A DNA stretch of 19,122 nt from Candidatus Aenigmatarchaeota archaeon. GTDB taxonomy: Archaea; Aenigmatarchaeota; Aenigmatarchaeia; Aenigmatarchaeales; Aenigmatarchaeaceae. Position numbers and translations under genes: made by a program. The notes under the pieces were generated by a model. That model had not been told where the DNA came from, searched no databases, and was given only the letters and a program-made list of their open reading frames with translations. This document shows positions 13,391 to 19,122 of the stretch, in pieces; within the stretch, counting starts at the first letter, position 1; each line of letters starts with the position of its first letter. Where the stretch lies: the NCBI GenBank assembly GCA_011773475.1, contig WVXN01000071.1:1-19122 (forward strand), written 5' to 3'.

Positions 13391-14575
13391 ATGGAATACG
13401 CAGACAGAACCAAAAAGATGAAAGCTTCAGAAATAAGAGAACTATTAAAAATAACTCAAAATCCAGAAATAATTTCATTTGCAGGTGGTTTACCAAGTCC
13501 TCATTCTTTTCCTGTTAAAATGATTGAAAAAATTACTGATAGTGTTTTGGAAAGACATGGAGCACAGGCTTTACAATATGGTCCTACAGAAGGTTTGAAA
13601 GAACTAAGAGAACTTTTAATAAAAAGAATGAAGAAAAAGGGAATAAAATGTGAAATGGATGAAATTATCATAACAACAGGCTCTCAGCAGGTTCTTGATC
13701 TTACGGCAAAAATATTTTTTAATGTAGGAGACTACCTAATTGTTGAATGTCCGACCTATCTGGGGGCTTTAGCTGCTTTTAATGCCTATCAACCAAATTA
13801 CATTCCAGTTTCTATGGATGACGACGGAATGAAAATGGATGAATTAGAAAGGAAATTGGAAGAGAACAAAAATAAACCCCTTGATATAATTTATACAGTG
13901 CCGACATTTCAAAATCCATCAGGAGTAACAATGTCTTTAGAAAGAAGAAAACGGATTTTAAAAATAGCAAAAAAATATAAATTGATAATATTGGAGGACG
14001 ATCCCTACTCCGAATTAAGATATTCTGGAAGATCAGTTCCACCCATAAAAAGTTTGGATAAAGATGGTATTGTTATTTATACAGGCACATTCTCAAAAAT
14101 TCTTTCACCAGGTTTTAGATTAGGATGGTTAATAGCAAATAAAGAAATAATTAAAAAAATGATCATAGCAAAGCAGGGAGCTGATTTATGCACAAATACT
14201 TTTGTTGAATGGATTGCTGAAGAATATTTGAGATACGGCTTAGTTGATAAACAAATACCAAAGATAAGAAAAATGTATAAGAAAAAAAGAGATATAATGT
14301 TAAAGGCTTTAGAAAAGTATTTTCCAAAAGGAACAAAATGGACAAAGCCTGATGGTGGAATGTTTTTATGGGTCACTCTGCCTGGTCATCTAGACACAAA
14401 AGAAATGTTTCAAGAAGCGATTAAAGAGAAAGTTGCTTATGTTCATGGTGCTGCTTTTTGTGTTGATGGAAAAGGTCATGATTCTATGAGATTAAACTTT
14501 AGCAATGCTGAAGACAATAAGATCGATGTTGGAATTAAAAGATTGGCAAAAATAATAAAGAAATTAATGAAATAG
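13391..14575 (+). CDS. Class I/II PLP aminotransferase, likely aromatic or aminoadipate type
   Basis: This 394-residue fold-type I aminotransferase resembles the LysN/2-aminoadipate and archaeal aromatic aminotransferase group, which is the catalytic half of MocR regulators without the DNA-binding domain. Landmarks are FAGGLPSP (30-37), the QYGPTEG segment (62-68), N175 in FQNPSG, D204 and Y206 in LEDDPYSELRY, the PLP lysine K236 in GTFSKILSPGFRLGW, and a C-terminal RLNFS for the substrate carboxylate. It would convert amino acids to 2-oxoacids. The iorA gene follows 28 bases downstream, so supplying aryl-pyruvates to IorAB is the most likely job, although iorA has its own promoter. Substrate range cannot be set from sequence alone. 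Confidence 0.88.
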   Translation: MEYADRTKKMKASEIRELLKITQNPEIISFAGGLPSPHSFPVKMIEKITDSVLERHGAQALQYGPTEGLKELRELLIKRMKKKGIKCEMDEIIITTGSQQVLDLTAKIFFNVGDYLIVECPTYLGALAAFNAYQPNYIPVSMDDDGMKMDELERKLEENKNKPLDIIYTVPTFQNPSGVTMSLERRKRILKIAKKYKLIILEDDPYSELRYSGRSVPPIKSLDKDGIVIYTGTFSKILSPGFRLGWLIANKEIIKKMIIAKQGADLCTNTFVEWIAEEYLRYGLVDKQIPKIRKMYKKKRDIMLKALEKYFPKGTKWTKPDGGMFLWVTLPGHLDTKEMFQEAIKEKVAYVHGAAFCVDGKGHDSMRLNFSNAEDNKIDVGIKRLAKIIKKLMK

Positions 14576-14585
14576 TTTTATATAA
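14576..14585 (+). promoter_or_regulatory. TATA box for the iorAB operon
   Basis: TTTTATATAA begins right after the aminotransferase stop codon and is centred about 24 nt before the iorA ATG at 14604. It predicts a leaderless iorAB transcript. Confidence 0.55.
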
Positions 14586-14603
14586 GAAAGAGATATTAAT
14601 TAT

Positions 14604-16469
14604 ATGCACAAAGTCTTAGAGAAGCAAGGAAAAAAAGTTCTACTTCTGGGGAATGAAGCAATTGCTAGAGGTGCACTGGAAGCTGGGATTGGTTTTGCTT
14701 CTACTTATCCAGGAACACCTTCTTCGGAAATAGGAATAACACTTGCTCAAATAGCAAAAGATGCTGGAATTTACTTTGAATATTCATCTAATGAAAAAGT
14801 AGCTTTCGAAGCTGCTGTAGGAGCAGCTTTGTCAGGAGTAAGGTCACTGACATTTTTTAAGCATTTTGGGTTAAATGTTGCCTGTGAGAGCGTATTTCCA
14901 TCTGCATATACGGGAGTAAAAGCAGGCATGGTAATAGTGGTTGCAGATGATCCTGCTTGTCACAGTTCTGGCCAAAGTGAAGAGGATATAAGACCTTTTG
15001 CAAGAGTAGCCCACTTACCAATGTTGGAGCCATCAAATGCTCAGGAAAGTAAGGATTTTGTTAAAGAAGCTTTTAAGTTATCAGAAAGATTCAAGATACC
15101 GGTTTTCATAAGAATGACAACAAGAGTCGATCATATGAGAAGCGTTGTAAAATTGGGAAAAATCGTTAAAGGAAAGACAAGAGGAAAATTCATAAAAGAT
15201 ATTGTATATAGAAACTTTCCACCTTACATAATGGAAACTCACGAAGAGCTTCATAAAAAACTAGATAAATTAAAAGAAGTTTCTGAAAAATCTAAACTAA
15301 ACTTTTATGTTAATAAAAATATTAAAAGTGGTTTTGGAATAATAGTTTCTGGGGTTTCTTTTGATTATGTTATGGATGCAATGAATGATTTGAAAATTAA
15401 AGTCCCTGTTTTGAAAATCGGTTTTACTTATCCTTTGCCTGAAAAGTTGATTAAAAGTTTTATTAAAAGATTCAAAAAAATTCTCATTGTCGAGGAGCTT
15501 GAACCTATAATTGAAAACTATGTTAAGAGATTAGCTAAAGATTTTAATCCTAAACTAAAGGTTTTAGGAAAACCCGATTATTTTCCATATTCAGGAGAAT
15601 ATAATGAAGAAATGCTTGTAAATACTTTAAGTAAAATAACAGGAAAGAAATATGAGGTTGATTTAAGAGCTCATAAGAAAAAATATATGAAAATAAAAGA
15701 ACCAAAAAGGCTTCCAGTCATGTGCCCAGGTTGTCCTCACAGAGCCACTTTCTATGCAGCAAAAGTTGCAACAAGAGGAATGGATGTTGTTTATGGAGGA
15801 GATGTTGGTTGTTATATACTGGGACTGTTTAAACCAATGGAAACCCAAGACTGGATGTTTTCCATGGGTGCTAGTGAAGGAGTGGCACATGGTATAAGAA
15901 AGGTTAGTGATCAAAAAGTTATAGCATTTTTAGGGGATTCCACTTTCTTCCATGCAGGAATGCCAGGAATGGTTAATGCTGTTTACAATAAATCAAACCC
16001 ATTAATCATTGTTATGGATAACAGAATAACTGCAATGACAGGACATGAACCAAATCCTGGAACAGGAATAACTGCTATGGGTGAGCCAACAAAGGAAATA
16101 GCCATAGATGCCATCGCAAAAGGAATGGGAATAGAAGATGTAAGGGTTATTGATCCGAATAATGTTAATTTAATGATAAAAACAATAAGAGAACTTATAG
16201 AAAAGGATAAGGTCTCTGTTATAGTTGCTAAAAGAGAGTGTCAATTATTGGCAATGAGAAAAAAGAGAAAACAAGGAATAAAAGTTGCTAAATTTGAGAT
16301 AGATCCTAAGGTTTGTAAAAAATGTGGAACTTGCTTGCATCTTTTAGCTTGCCCAGCAATACACGAGAAACATGAAATCTTTAATATCGATAAAAACATT
16401 TGTACAGGTTGTGCAGTTTGTGCTCAGATTTGCCCTAACAAAGCAATACATGCGGTGAAAGAAAAATGA
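14604..16469 (+). CDS. iorA: Indolepyruvate ferredoxin oxidoreductase, alpha subunit
   Basis: With IorB this enzyme oxidatively decarboxylates aryl-pyruvates to aryl-acetyl-CoA and reduces ferredoxin, a step in amino-acid fermentation. The 621 residues hold the pyrimidine-binding domain (about 1-180, with YPGTPSSEIG at 35-44), a middle domain, and the TPP-binding domain. In the last, CPGCPHR (374-380), GDVGCY (399-404) and GDST (444-447) through DNRITAMTG (472-480) bind TPP and Mg. A C-terminal ferredoxin module has two [4Fe-4S] motifs: C571, C574, C577, C583 and C600, C603, C606, C610. Length and order match archaeal IorA. It overlaps iorB as ATGA. The spacing LLACPA in the first motif is usual for this family. 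Confidence 0.96.
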   Translation: MHKVLEKQGKKVLLLGNEAIARGALEAGIGFASTYPGTPSSEIGITLAQIAKDAGIYFEYSSNEKVAFEAAVGAALSGVRSLTFFKHFGLNVACESVFPSAYTGVKAGMVIVVADDPACHSSGQSEEDIRPFARVAHLPMLEPSNAQESKDFVKEAFKLSERFKIPVFIRMTTRVDHMRSVVKLGKIVKGKTRGKFIKDIVYRNFPPYIMETHEELHKKLDKLKEVSEKSKLNFYVNKNIKSGFGIIVSGVSFDYVMDAMNDLKIKVPVLKIGFTYPLPEKLIKSFIKRFKKILIVEELEPIIENYVKRLAKDFNPKLKVLGKPDYFPYSGEYNEEMLVNTLSKITGKKYEVDLRAHKKKYMKIKEPKRLPVMCPGCPHRATFYAAKVATRGMDVVYGGDVGCYILGLFKPMETQDWMFSMGASEGVAHGIRKVSDQKVIAFLGDSTFFHAGMPGMVNAVYNKSNPLIIVMDNRITAMTGHEPNPGTGITAMGEPTKEIAIDAIAKGMGIEDVRVIDPNNVNLMIKTIRELIEKDKVSVIVAKRECQLLAMRKKRKQGIKVAKFEIDPKVCKKCGTCLHLLACPAIHEKHEIFNIDKNICTGCAVCAQICPNKAIHAVKEK

Positions 16470-17062
16470 AGGAATTCAATGTTATTGTAACTGGTGTCGG
16501 TGGTCAGGGAGCAATGACCTTAGGAACAATAATAGCTGAAGCTGCATTAAAACAAGGTTATGATGTTAGAACAACAGAAGTTCATGGGTTAGCTCAAAGA
16601 GGCGGTTCTATACCTCTACACATAAGATTTGGAGAAAATATGTATACACCTTTGATTTTAGAAGGTGAGGCTAACCTCATAATTGCATTAGAACCTTTAG
16701 AAGCTTTGAGAACAACTTATTTTGGTTCTAAGAAACATAAAACAGTATTTTTAATTGATAAATACAAATTACCACCAATTACTGTTTCAGTTCTTGGAGA
16801 AAAATATCCGAGAATGGAAAACATTGTCAGTCATATAAAGCCGTTTGCAGGTAGGATAATAATTATAAATGCTTCTGAAATTGTTAAAAAAGAAACTGGT
16901 TCTATTATAACTTCAAATATCTTTATTTTAGGTTATGCTATTTCTAAAGGCTTACTTCCTTTAAAAGAAAAATTTGTTCTTGAAGCAATAGAAGAAAATG
17001 TTCCTAAAAGATATATTGAACTCAATAAAAAAGTTTTTGAGATGGGAATGAAAAATAAGTAA
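16466..17062 (+). CDS. iorB: Indolepyruvate ferredoxin oxidoreductase, beta subunit
   Basis: This 198-residue subunit contains the gamma domain of 2-oxoacid:ferredoxin oxidoreductases. It begins VIVTGVGGQGAMTLG, the conserved glycine-rich turn, followed by the EVHGLAQRGGSIPLHIRFG segment (about 39-57) that contacts the alpha subunit and CoA. The length fits the family. It is translationally coupled to iorA. No ferredoxin domain is present, as expected because the clusters are in IorA. The ORF after it starts three bases beyond the stop, but is unrelated. Confidence 0.95.
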   Translation: MKEFNVIVTGVGGQGAMTLGTIIAEAALKQGYDVRTTEVHGLAQRGGSIPLHIRFGENMYTPLILEGEANLIIALEPLEALRTTYFGSKKHKTVFLIDKYKLPPITVSVLGEKYPRMENIVSHIKPFAGRIIIINASEIVKKETGSIITSNIFILGYAISKGLLPLKEKFVLEAIEENVPKRYIELNKKVFEMGMKNK

Positions 17063-17065
17063 GAA

Positions 17066-17344
17066 ATGAACATATCCTATATCTATCCATTGACCTATCA
17101 AAACATCAATAAATGTACGTCCTCATCAGCCATTCTATATGACGTTGAATCTTCATCAGCAAAAGTAGATGAGGATGATGGACAAACTAAAGGTAGTTAT
17201 GATCGTATTGTAGCAGCTATTTACTGTAATAAAATAACTCTTAATAATGAATTACTTACTAATAAACATGCTACCATAAACCAGAGATATTGCAATGTTA
17301 GTGAATTCGCAAATGAAAGTTGGGCTAAGACATACGGATGTTAA
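17066..17344 (+). CDS. Truncated staphylococcal-nuclease-like protein (C-terminal half)
   Basis: This 92-residue ORF resembles the second half of a staphylococcal nuclease (SNase) domain. DEDDGQTKGSYDRIVAAIYC at 35-54 matches the strand and DxYGR region, with R47 at the place of the second catalytic arginine. ITLNNELL and the YCNVSEFANESWAKTYGC end match the C-terminal helix region of archaeal SNase-like proteins. The first half, with the metal-binding aspartates, first arginine and glutamate, is absent, and only three bases separate the ORF from iorB, so it cannot be nearby upstream. A catalytically dead remnant is likely; an intact but shortened nucleic-acid-binding protein is possible. No signal peptide is seen. 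Confidence 0.55.
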   Translation: MNISYIYPLTYQNINKCTSSSAILYDVESSSAKVDEDDGQTKGSYDRIVAAIYCNKITLNNELLTNKHATINQRYCNVSEFANESWAKTYGC

Positions 17345-17363
17345 CCCTTAAATCCTGATTTTT
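17342..17363 (+). repeat. Promoter repeat, copy 1 (stop codon plus TATA box)
   Basis: These 22 bases are identical to 17698-17719. The repeat begins with the TAA stop of the preceding ORF and contains CCCTTAAATCC, a BRE/TATA-like element centred about 27 nt before the ATG at 17377. Including the next 18 bases, 34 of 40 positions match between the copies. Confidence 0.75.
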
Positions 17364-17376
17364 GTATAATTTAGAT

Positions 17377-17700
17377 ATGAAGAATAAATATTATTTGATT
17401 ATTGGGATTATTTTGGTAATTTTATTACTAATTTTACCTTTTGTAATACCAATTCCTCCCTTTCCTCAAGAAAATTCATGTATGTATTCTGAAACTTCAA
17501 AAGGTAGAGCGTGTTATGACTTAGTTAAAATGGGTTGTGAAGAAACATCTACTAAAGATATTATAATGGAATGTTTTGACGCTAACAAAGATGGAAAAAA
17601 AGATTCTTCTGATACTCTACAAGCCTTATGTGAAACTTATTATGGAGTTCCTGTAGGTGATCAATCAAAATGTAGAATGATTTGTGGTTGTCCAAAATAA
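17377..17700 (+). CDS. Secreted or anchored 8-Cys protein with dockerin-like Ca loop
   Basis: This 107-residue protein has a strong N-terminal hydrophobic helix (about 6-26) after a basic start, so it is exported or anchored. The outside part has eight cysteines (C35, C46, C54, C66, C85, C99, C103, C105), an even number that suggests four disulfides. D68, N70, D72, G73, D76 and D79 form an EF-hand/dockerin-like calcium loop (DANKDGKKDSSD). ATG 17377 was chosen because the TATA-like repeat is 27 nt upstream; TTG 17362 is unlikely. No known family is recognised. The DsbA-like protein in the window is a candidate for forming its disulfides. Confidence 0.7.
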   Translation: MKNKYYLIIGIILVILLLILPFVIPIPPFPQENSCMYSETSKGRACYDLVKMGCEETSTKDIIMECFDANKDGKKDSSDTLQALCETYYGVPVGDQSKCRMICGCPK

Positions 17701-17719
17701 CCCTTAAATCCTGATTTTT
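17698..17719 (+). repeat. Promoter repeat, copy 2
   Basis: This is an exact second copy of 17342-17363. It again starts with the stop codon of the upstream gene and lies 35 bases before an ATG (17733), the same distance as in copy 1. This conserved spacing argues that it is a working promoter. Confidence 0.75.
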
Positions 17720-17732
17720 CTATATTCTTAGT

Positions 17733-17837
17733 ATGAAACAAACAAAGAAAGACGATTTAGAAAAAAGAGTTCAAAAATTAGAGATAGAGGTTGAAAAAAT
17801 AAAGAAAAAACTTAAAACGACCTTGACGTTGCCTTAA
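17733..17837 (+). CDS. 34-residue coiled-coil small protein
   Basis: This short ORF encodes 34 residues. Its middle is a single amphipathic helix with hydrophobic residues at L9, V13, L16, V20, I23 and L27, spaced as in a coiled coil and surrounded by Lys and Glu. It ends TTLTLP. The ATG lies behind a promoter repeat that precisely matches the one upstream of the gene at 17377, which is the main reason to believe it is expressed. The role is unknown; self-association or binding a partner helix is plausible. The stop is followed after 26 bases by the stop of the opposing superoxide reductase gene. Confidence 0.5.
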   Translation: MKQTKKDDLEKRVQKLEIEVEKIKKKLKTTLTLP

Positions 17838-17863
17838 ATTTAAATTCTCTTTGATTTAGAAGA

Positions 17864-18226
17864 TTATTCTACTTCTATTTTAACTGAGCTTTCCCAAATC
17901 CCATGAAGATTACAATATCCTAAAACAATTAATATTGCTGGTTTTTCTAATTTCATTTTGAACTTAACTTTTGGTTCTGCAAAAGTTGGCCCCAAATCAA
18001 AAGTAGCAACATGAACAGGATTGTAAGCTCTGTCTTCAACTTCAGCAAAAACCTGAATCCATTTTATATGATGTTCAACTGTATTTGGATGAGGAACGTT
18101 TTCACCAACATTTATAATAACTTCAAAATCCTTTCCAGGTTCTGTCCTTTCTGGAACTTTTATTACAGGAACGTGTTTCTCCTTTAATGCACTATCTAAT
18201 TCATCTTTTTTACTATAAATCTTCAT
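17864..18226 (-). CDS. sor: Superoxide reductase, neelaredoxin type (class II)
   Basis: This enzyme reduces superoxide to hydrogen peroxide at a mononuclear iron without making oxygen, typical of anaerobes. The 120 residues match single-domain SOR. The iron ligands are visible: H18 in EKHVPV, H46 in VPHPN, H52 in VEHHIKWI, C105 and H108 in GYCNLHGIW. The catalytic E16-K17 pair precedes H18. The desulforedoxin-like domain of two-domain enzymes is absent, but a protein with such a domain is encoded two genes upstream and could donate electrons. It is coupled to the rubrerythrin gene by an ATGA overlap and a GGATGA ribosome site. Confidence 0.95.
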   Translation of the reverse strand: MKIYSKKDELDSALKEKHVPVIKVPERTEPGKDFEVIINVGENVPHPNTVEHHIKWIQVFAEVEDRAYNPVHVATFDLGPTFAEPKVKFKMKLEKPAILIVLGYCNLHGIWESSVKIEVE

Positions 18227-18747
18227 TTTATCATCCTTTCTTCTGAAAGTCCCAAATGATCTTTTTCAACTTCAACAACTGCTTCGAACACTTGTTTCAC
18301 TCTTTCATTTTGAGCTTGGTTTGCAGCCTTTTTATAGAAATTAATTGCTCTCTCTTCTCTTGCGTGAGAATCTTTCAATTGTTCTTGATAGTCTTCGGCA
18401 CAAGTTTCAGCTGCTTTTATTTCTGGCAAAGCAATTCTCAAAATCTTGCACCAAACATCAGCATGCTCTCTCTCGACTTTTCCTAGTCTTTTAAACATTG
18501 CTTGACCTTCGATGTTCTTAGTATTATTTGAAGCACAGAAGTAAAACTTAGCATTATCTATTTCTAGTTGTAAAGCTTTTTTAACATTTTCTTTATCAGT
18601 TTCATTTAATTCTCCAACCACAGATTCTATCCAATCTTTTGCAAATATAATATATTTTTCATGAGCTCCGCAATAAGGGCATTGTTTAGGCTTTTCATCT
18701 CCCATGTAAGCCTCTTTACAAATTATGCATCTAAAAACTTTTACCAT
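18223..18747 (-). CDS. Reverse rubrerythrin (N-terminal rubredoxin domain)
   Basis: This is a peroxide-detoxifying diiron protein with the domain order reversed relative to classical rubrerythrin. Residues 1-38 are rubredoxin-like, with C7, C10, C23 and C26 binding one iron. Residues 45-174 are a ferritin-like four-helix bundle: E62 in LEIDNAKFYF, E92 and H95 in EREH, the E131/E132 pair in HAREERA, and E161 with H164 in EKDH provide diiron ligands. The product of superoxide reductase is its substrate, so the two genes form a pathway. ATG 18747 was chosen over GTG 18753 because GAGGAG in the preceding gene's 3' end serves as ribosome site at proper distance. Confidence 0.9.
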   Translation of the reverse strand: MVKVFRCIICKEAYMGDEKPKQCPYCGAHEKYIIFAKDWIESVVGELNETDKENVKKALQLEIDNAKFYFCASNNTKNIEGQAMFKRLGKVEREHADVWCKILRIALPEIKAAETCAEDYQEQLKDSHAREERAINFYKKAANQAQNERVKQVFEAVVEVEKDHLGLSEERMIK

Positions 18748-18749
18748 CT

Positions 18750-19094
18750 TCACTCCTCTTCTTCCTCTTCTTCTTCCTCTGTTTCTTCTATATCTTCTAC
18801 ATAATCTTCTATTTCTTTGGGTTCCTCTTCAAATTCTCCTTTTGTTTCGCCAATTTCTTCTTCTACCTTTTCAATTTTCTTTTTTATTTCTTCTTCAGGT
18901 TCTTTTTTCTCCTCTTCAACTTCCGTTCCAACTTCGAAACCTCGTTCTAAAATTGGTTCTTTTTTCTCTATTGGTTCTATTAATTCCATTTCTTCTCCAC
19001 AACAAACTAAAGTTCCGCCACCAACTTTGGTTACTATAACCTCATTTCCGCAGATGTTACACCTATATTTCTCATTTATCTGTTTTACTCCCAT
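18750..19094 (-). CDS. Desulforedoxin-domain protein with long acidic tail
   Basis: This 114-residue protein starts with a desulforedoxin-like domain: YRCNICG (C12, C15) and TLVCCGEEM (C31, C32) bind one iron. From about residue 42 the rest is low-complexity, dominated by Glu and Lys, with a final run of nine Glu. The ATG at 19094 has GGTGAT as ribosome site. Its stop overlaps the GTG and SD region of the rubrerythrin gene, so the three genes form one oxygen-defence operon. It is a likely electron donor for superoxide reductase, which lacks its own desulforedoxin domain. The acidic tail may dock to basic partners. The promoter probably lies beyond the right edge of the window. Confidence 0.83.
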   Translation of the reverse strand: MGVKQINEKYRCNICGNEVIVTKVGGGTLVCCGEEMELIEPIEKKEPILERGFEVGTEVEEEKKEPEEEIKKKIEKVEEEIGETKGEFEEEPKEIEDYVEDIEETEEEEEEEEE

Positions 19095-19122
19095 TATATC
19101 ACCTTATAAAATTTTTTTGAAT

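Noticed and set aside
13812..14042. Minus-strand frames inside the aminotransferase gene (also 14077-14376)
   Set aside because: The plus-strand aminotransferase is complete with all catalytic residues, so these are shadows.
18725..19039. Leu-rich plus-strand frame of 104 codons at the right end
   Set aside because: It is the reverse complement of the Glu-rich tail of the desulforedoxin-domain gene; GAA/GAG read backward gives Leu, Phe and Ser codons.

Overview
The window looks like chromosomal DNA of an AT-rich archaeon. Three things point that way. A 2-oxoacid:ferredoxin oxidoreductase of the indolepyruvate type (IorAB) is present. Genes that head a transcription unit carry an archaeal TATA box about 24-28 nt before the ATG, as in leaderless archaeal mRNAs, while internal genes use Shine-Dalgarno (SD) sites. 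Several small thiol or metal proteins are of types common in archaea, including DPANN lineages. I place it no finer than Archaea; a DPANN-like or other anaerobic fermentative lineage is a guess. The one compositional outlier is the DUF998 gene at 205-843, which is about half G+C by hand count against about a third elsewhere and looks acquired. Bases 1-204 hold only a promoter region and a repeat.

Layout. (1) 205-1276: a DUF998 membrane protein and a thioredoxin-fold protein, flanked by two similar upstream elements. (2) 1358-3413: cysteine desulfurase IscS, a TudS/DUF523 protein and an IscU scaffold, tightly packed. (3) 3444-4036: a ferredoxin, a DUF1858 protein and a 46-residue desulforedoxin-like protein, then a glutaredoxin (4067). 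(4) 4412-5476: a membrane-anchored thioredoxin-fold protein with a single-Cys CPYG site. (5) 5530-7518: SufS-type desulfurase, a conserved membrane protein and thioredoxin. (6) 7501-8271, minus strand: a membrane-anchored DsbA-like protein. (7) 12523 down to 8320, minus strand: a five-gene unit of Cys-rich zinc-finger protein, HMA/membrane protein with Cys tail, DUF2318 protein, secreted 10-Cys protein and CopA-type ATPase. A membrane-anchored winged-helix regulator (12573-13079) and a DUF6485 protein (13105-13305) lie just upstream. (8) 13391-17062: aminotransferase, then iorA-iorB. (9) 17066-17837: a truncated nuclease-like ORF, a secreted 8-Cys protein and a 34-residue coiled-coil protein, the last two behind near-identical promoters. 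(10) 19094 down to 17864, minus strand: desulforedoxin-domain protein with acidic tail, reverse rubrerythrin and superoxide reductase.

How it fits together. Most of the window handles sulfur, thiols, soft metals and oxygen. Two desulfurases mobilise sulfur for Fe-S assembly. At least five thioredoxin-fold proteins work on both sides of the membrane. A putative copper or soft-metal system links a membrane sensor to a relay and an export ATPase. An oxygen-defence operon sits at the right edge. The aminotransferase and IorAB would ferment aromatic amino acids to acyl-CoA and reduced ferredoxin, and the many Fe-S proteins would serve that metabolism. The least described parts are the minus-strand metal cluster at 10.5-13.1 kb, with a perfect palindrome in its promoter, and the IscS-TudS-IscU cassette.
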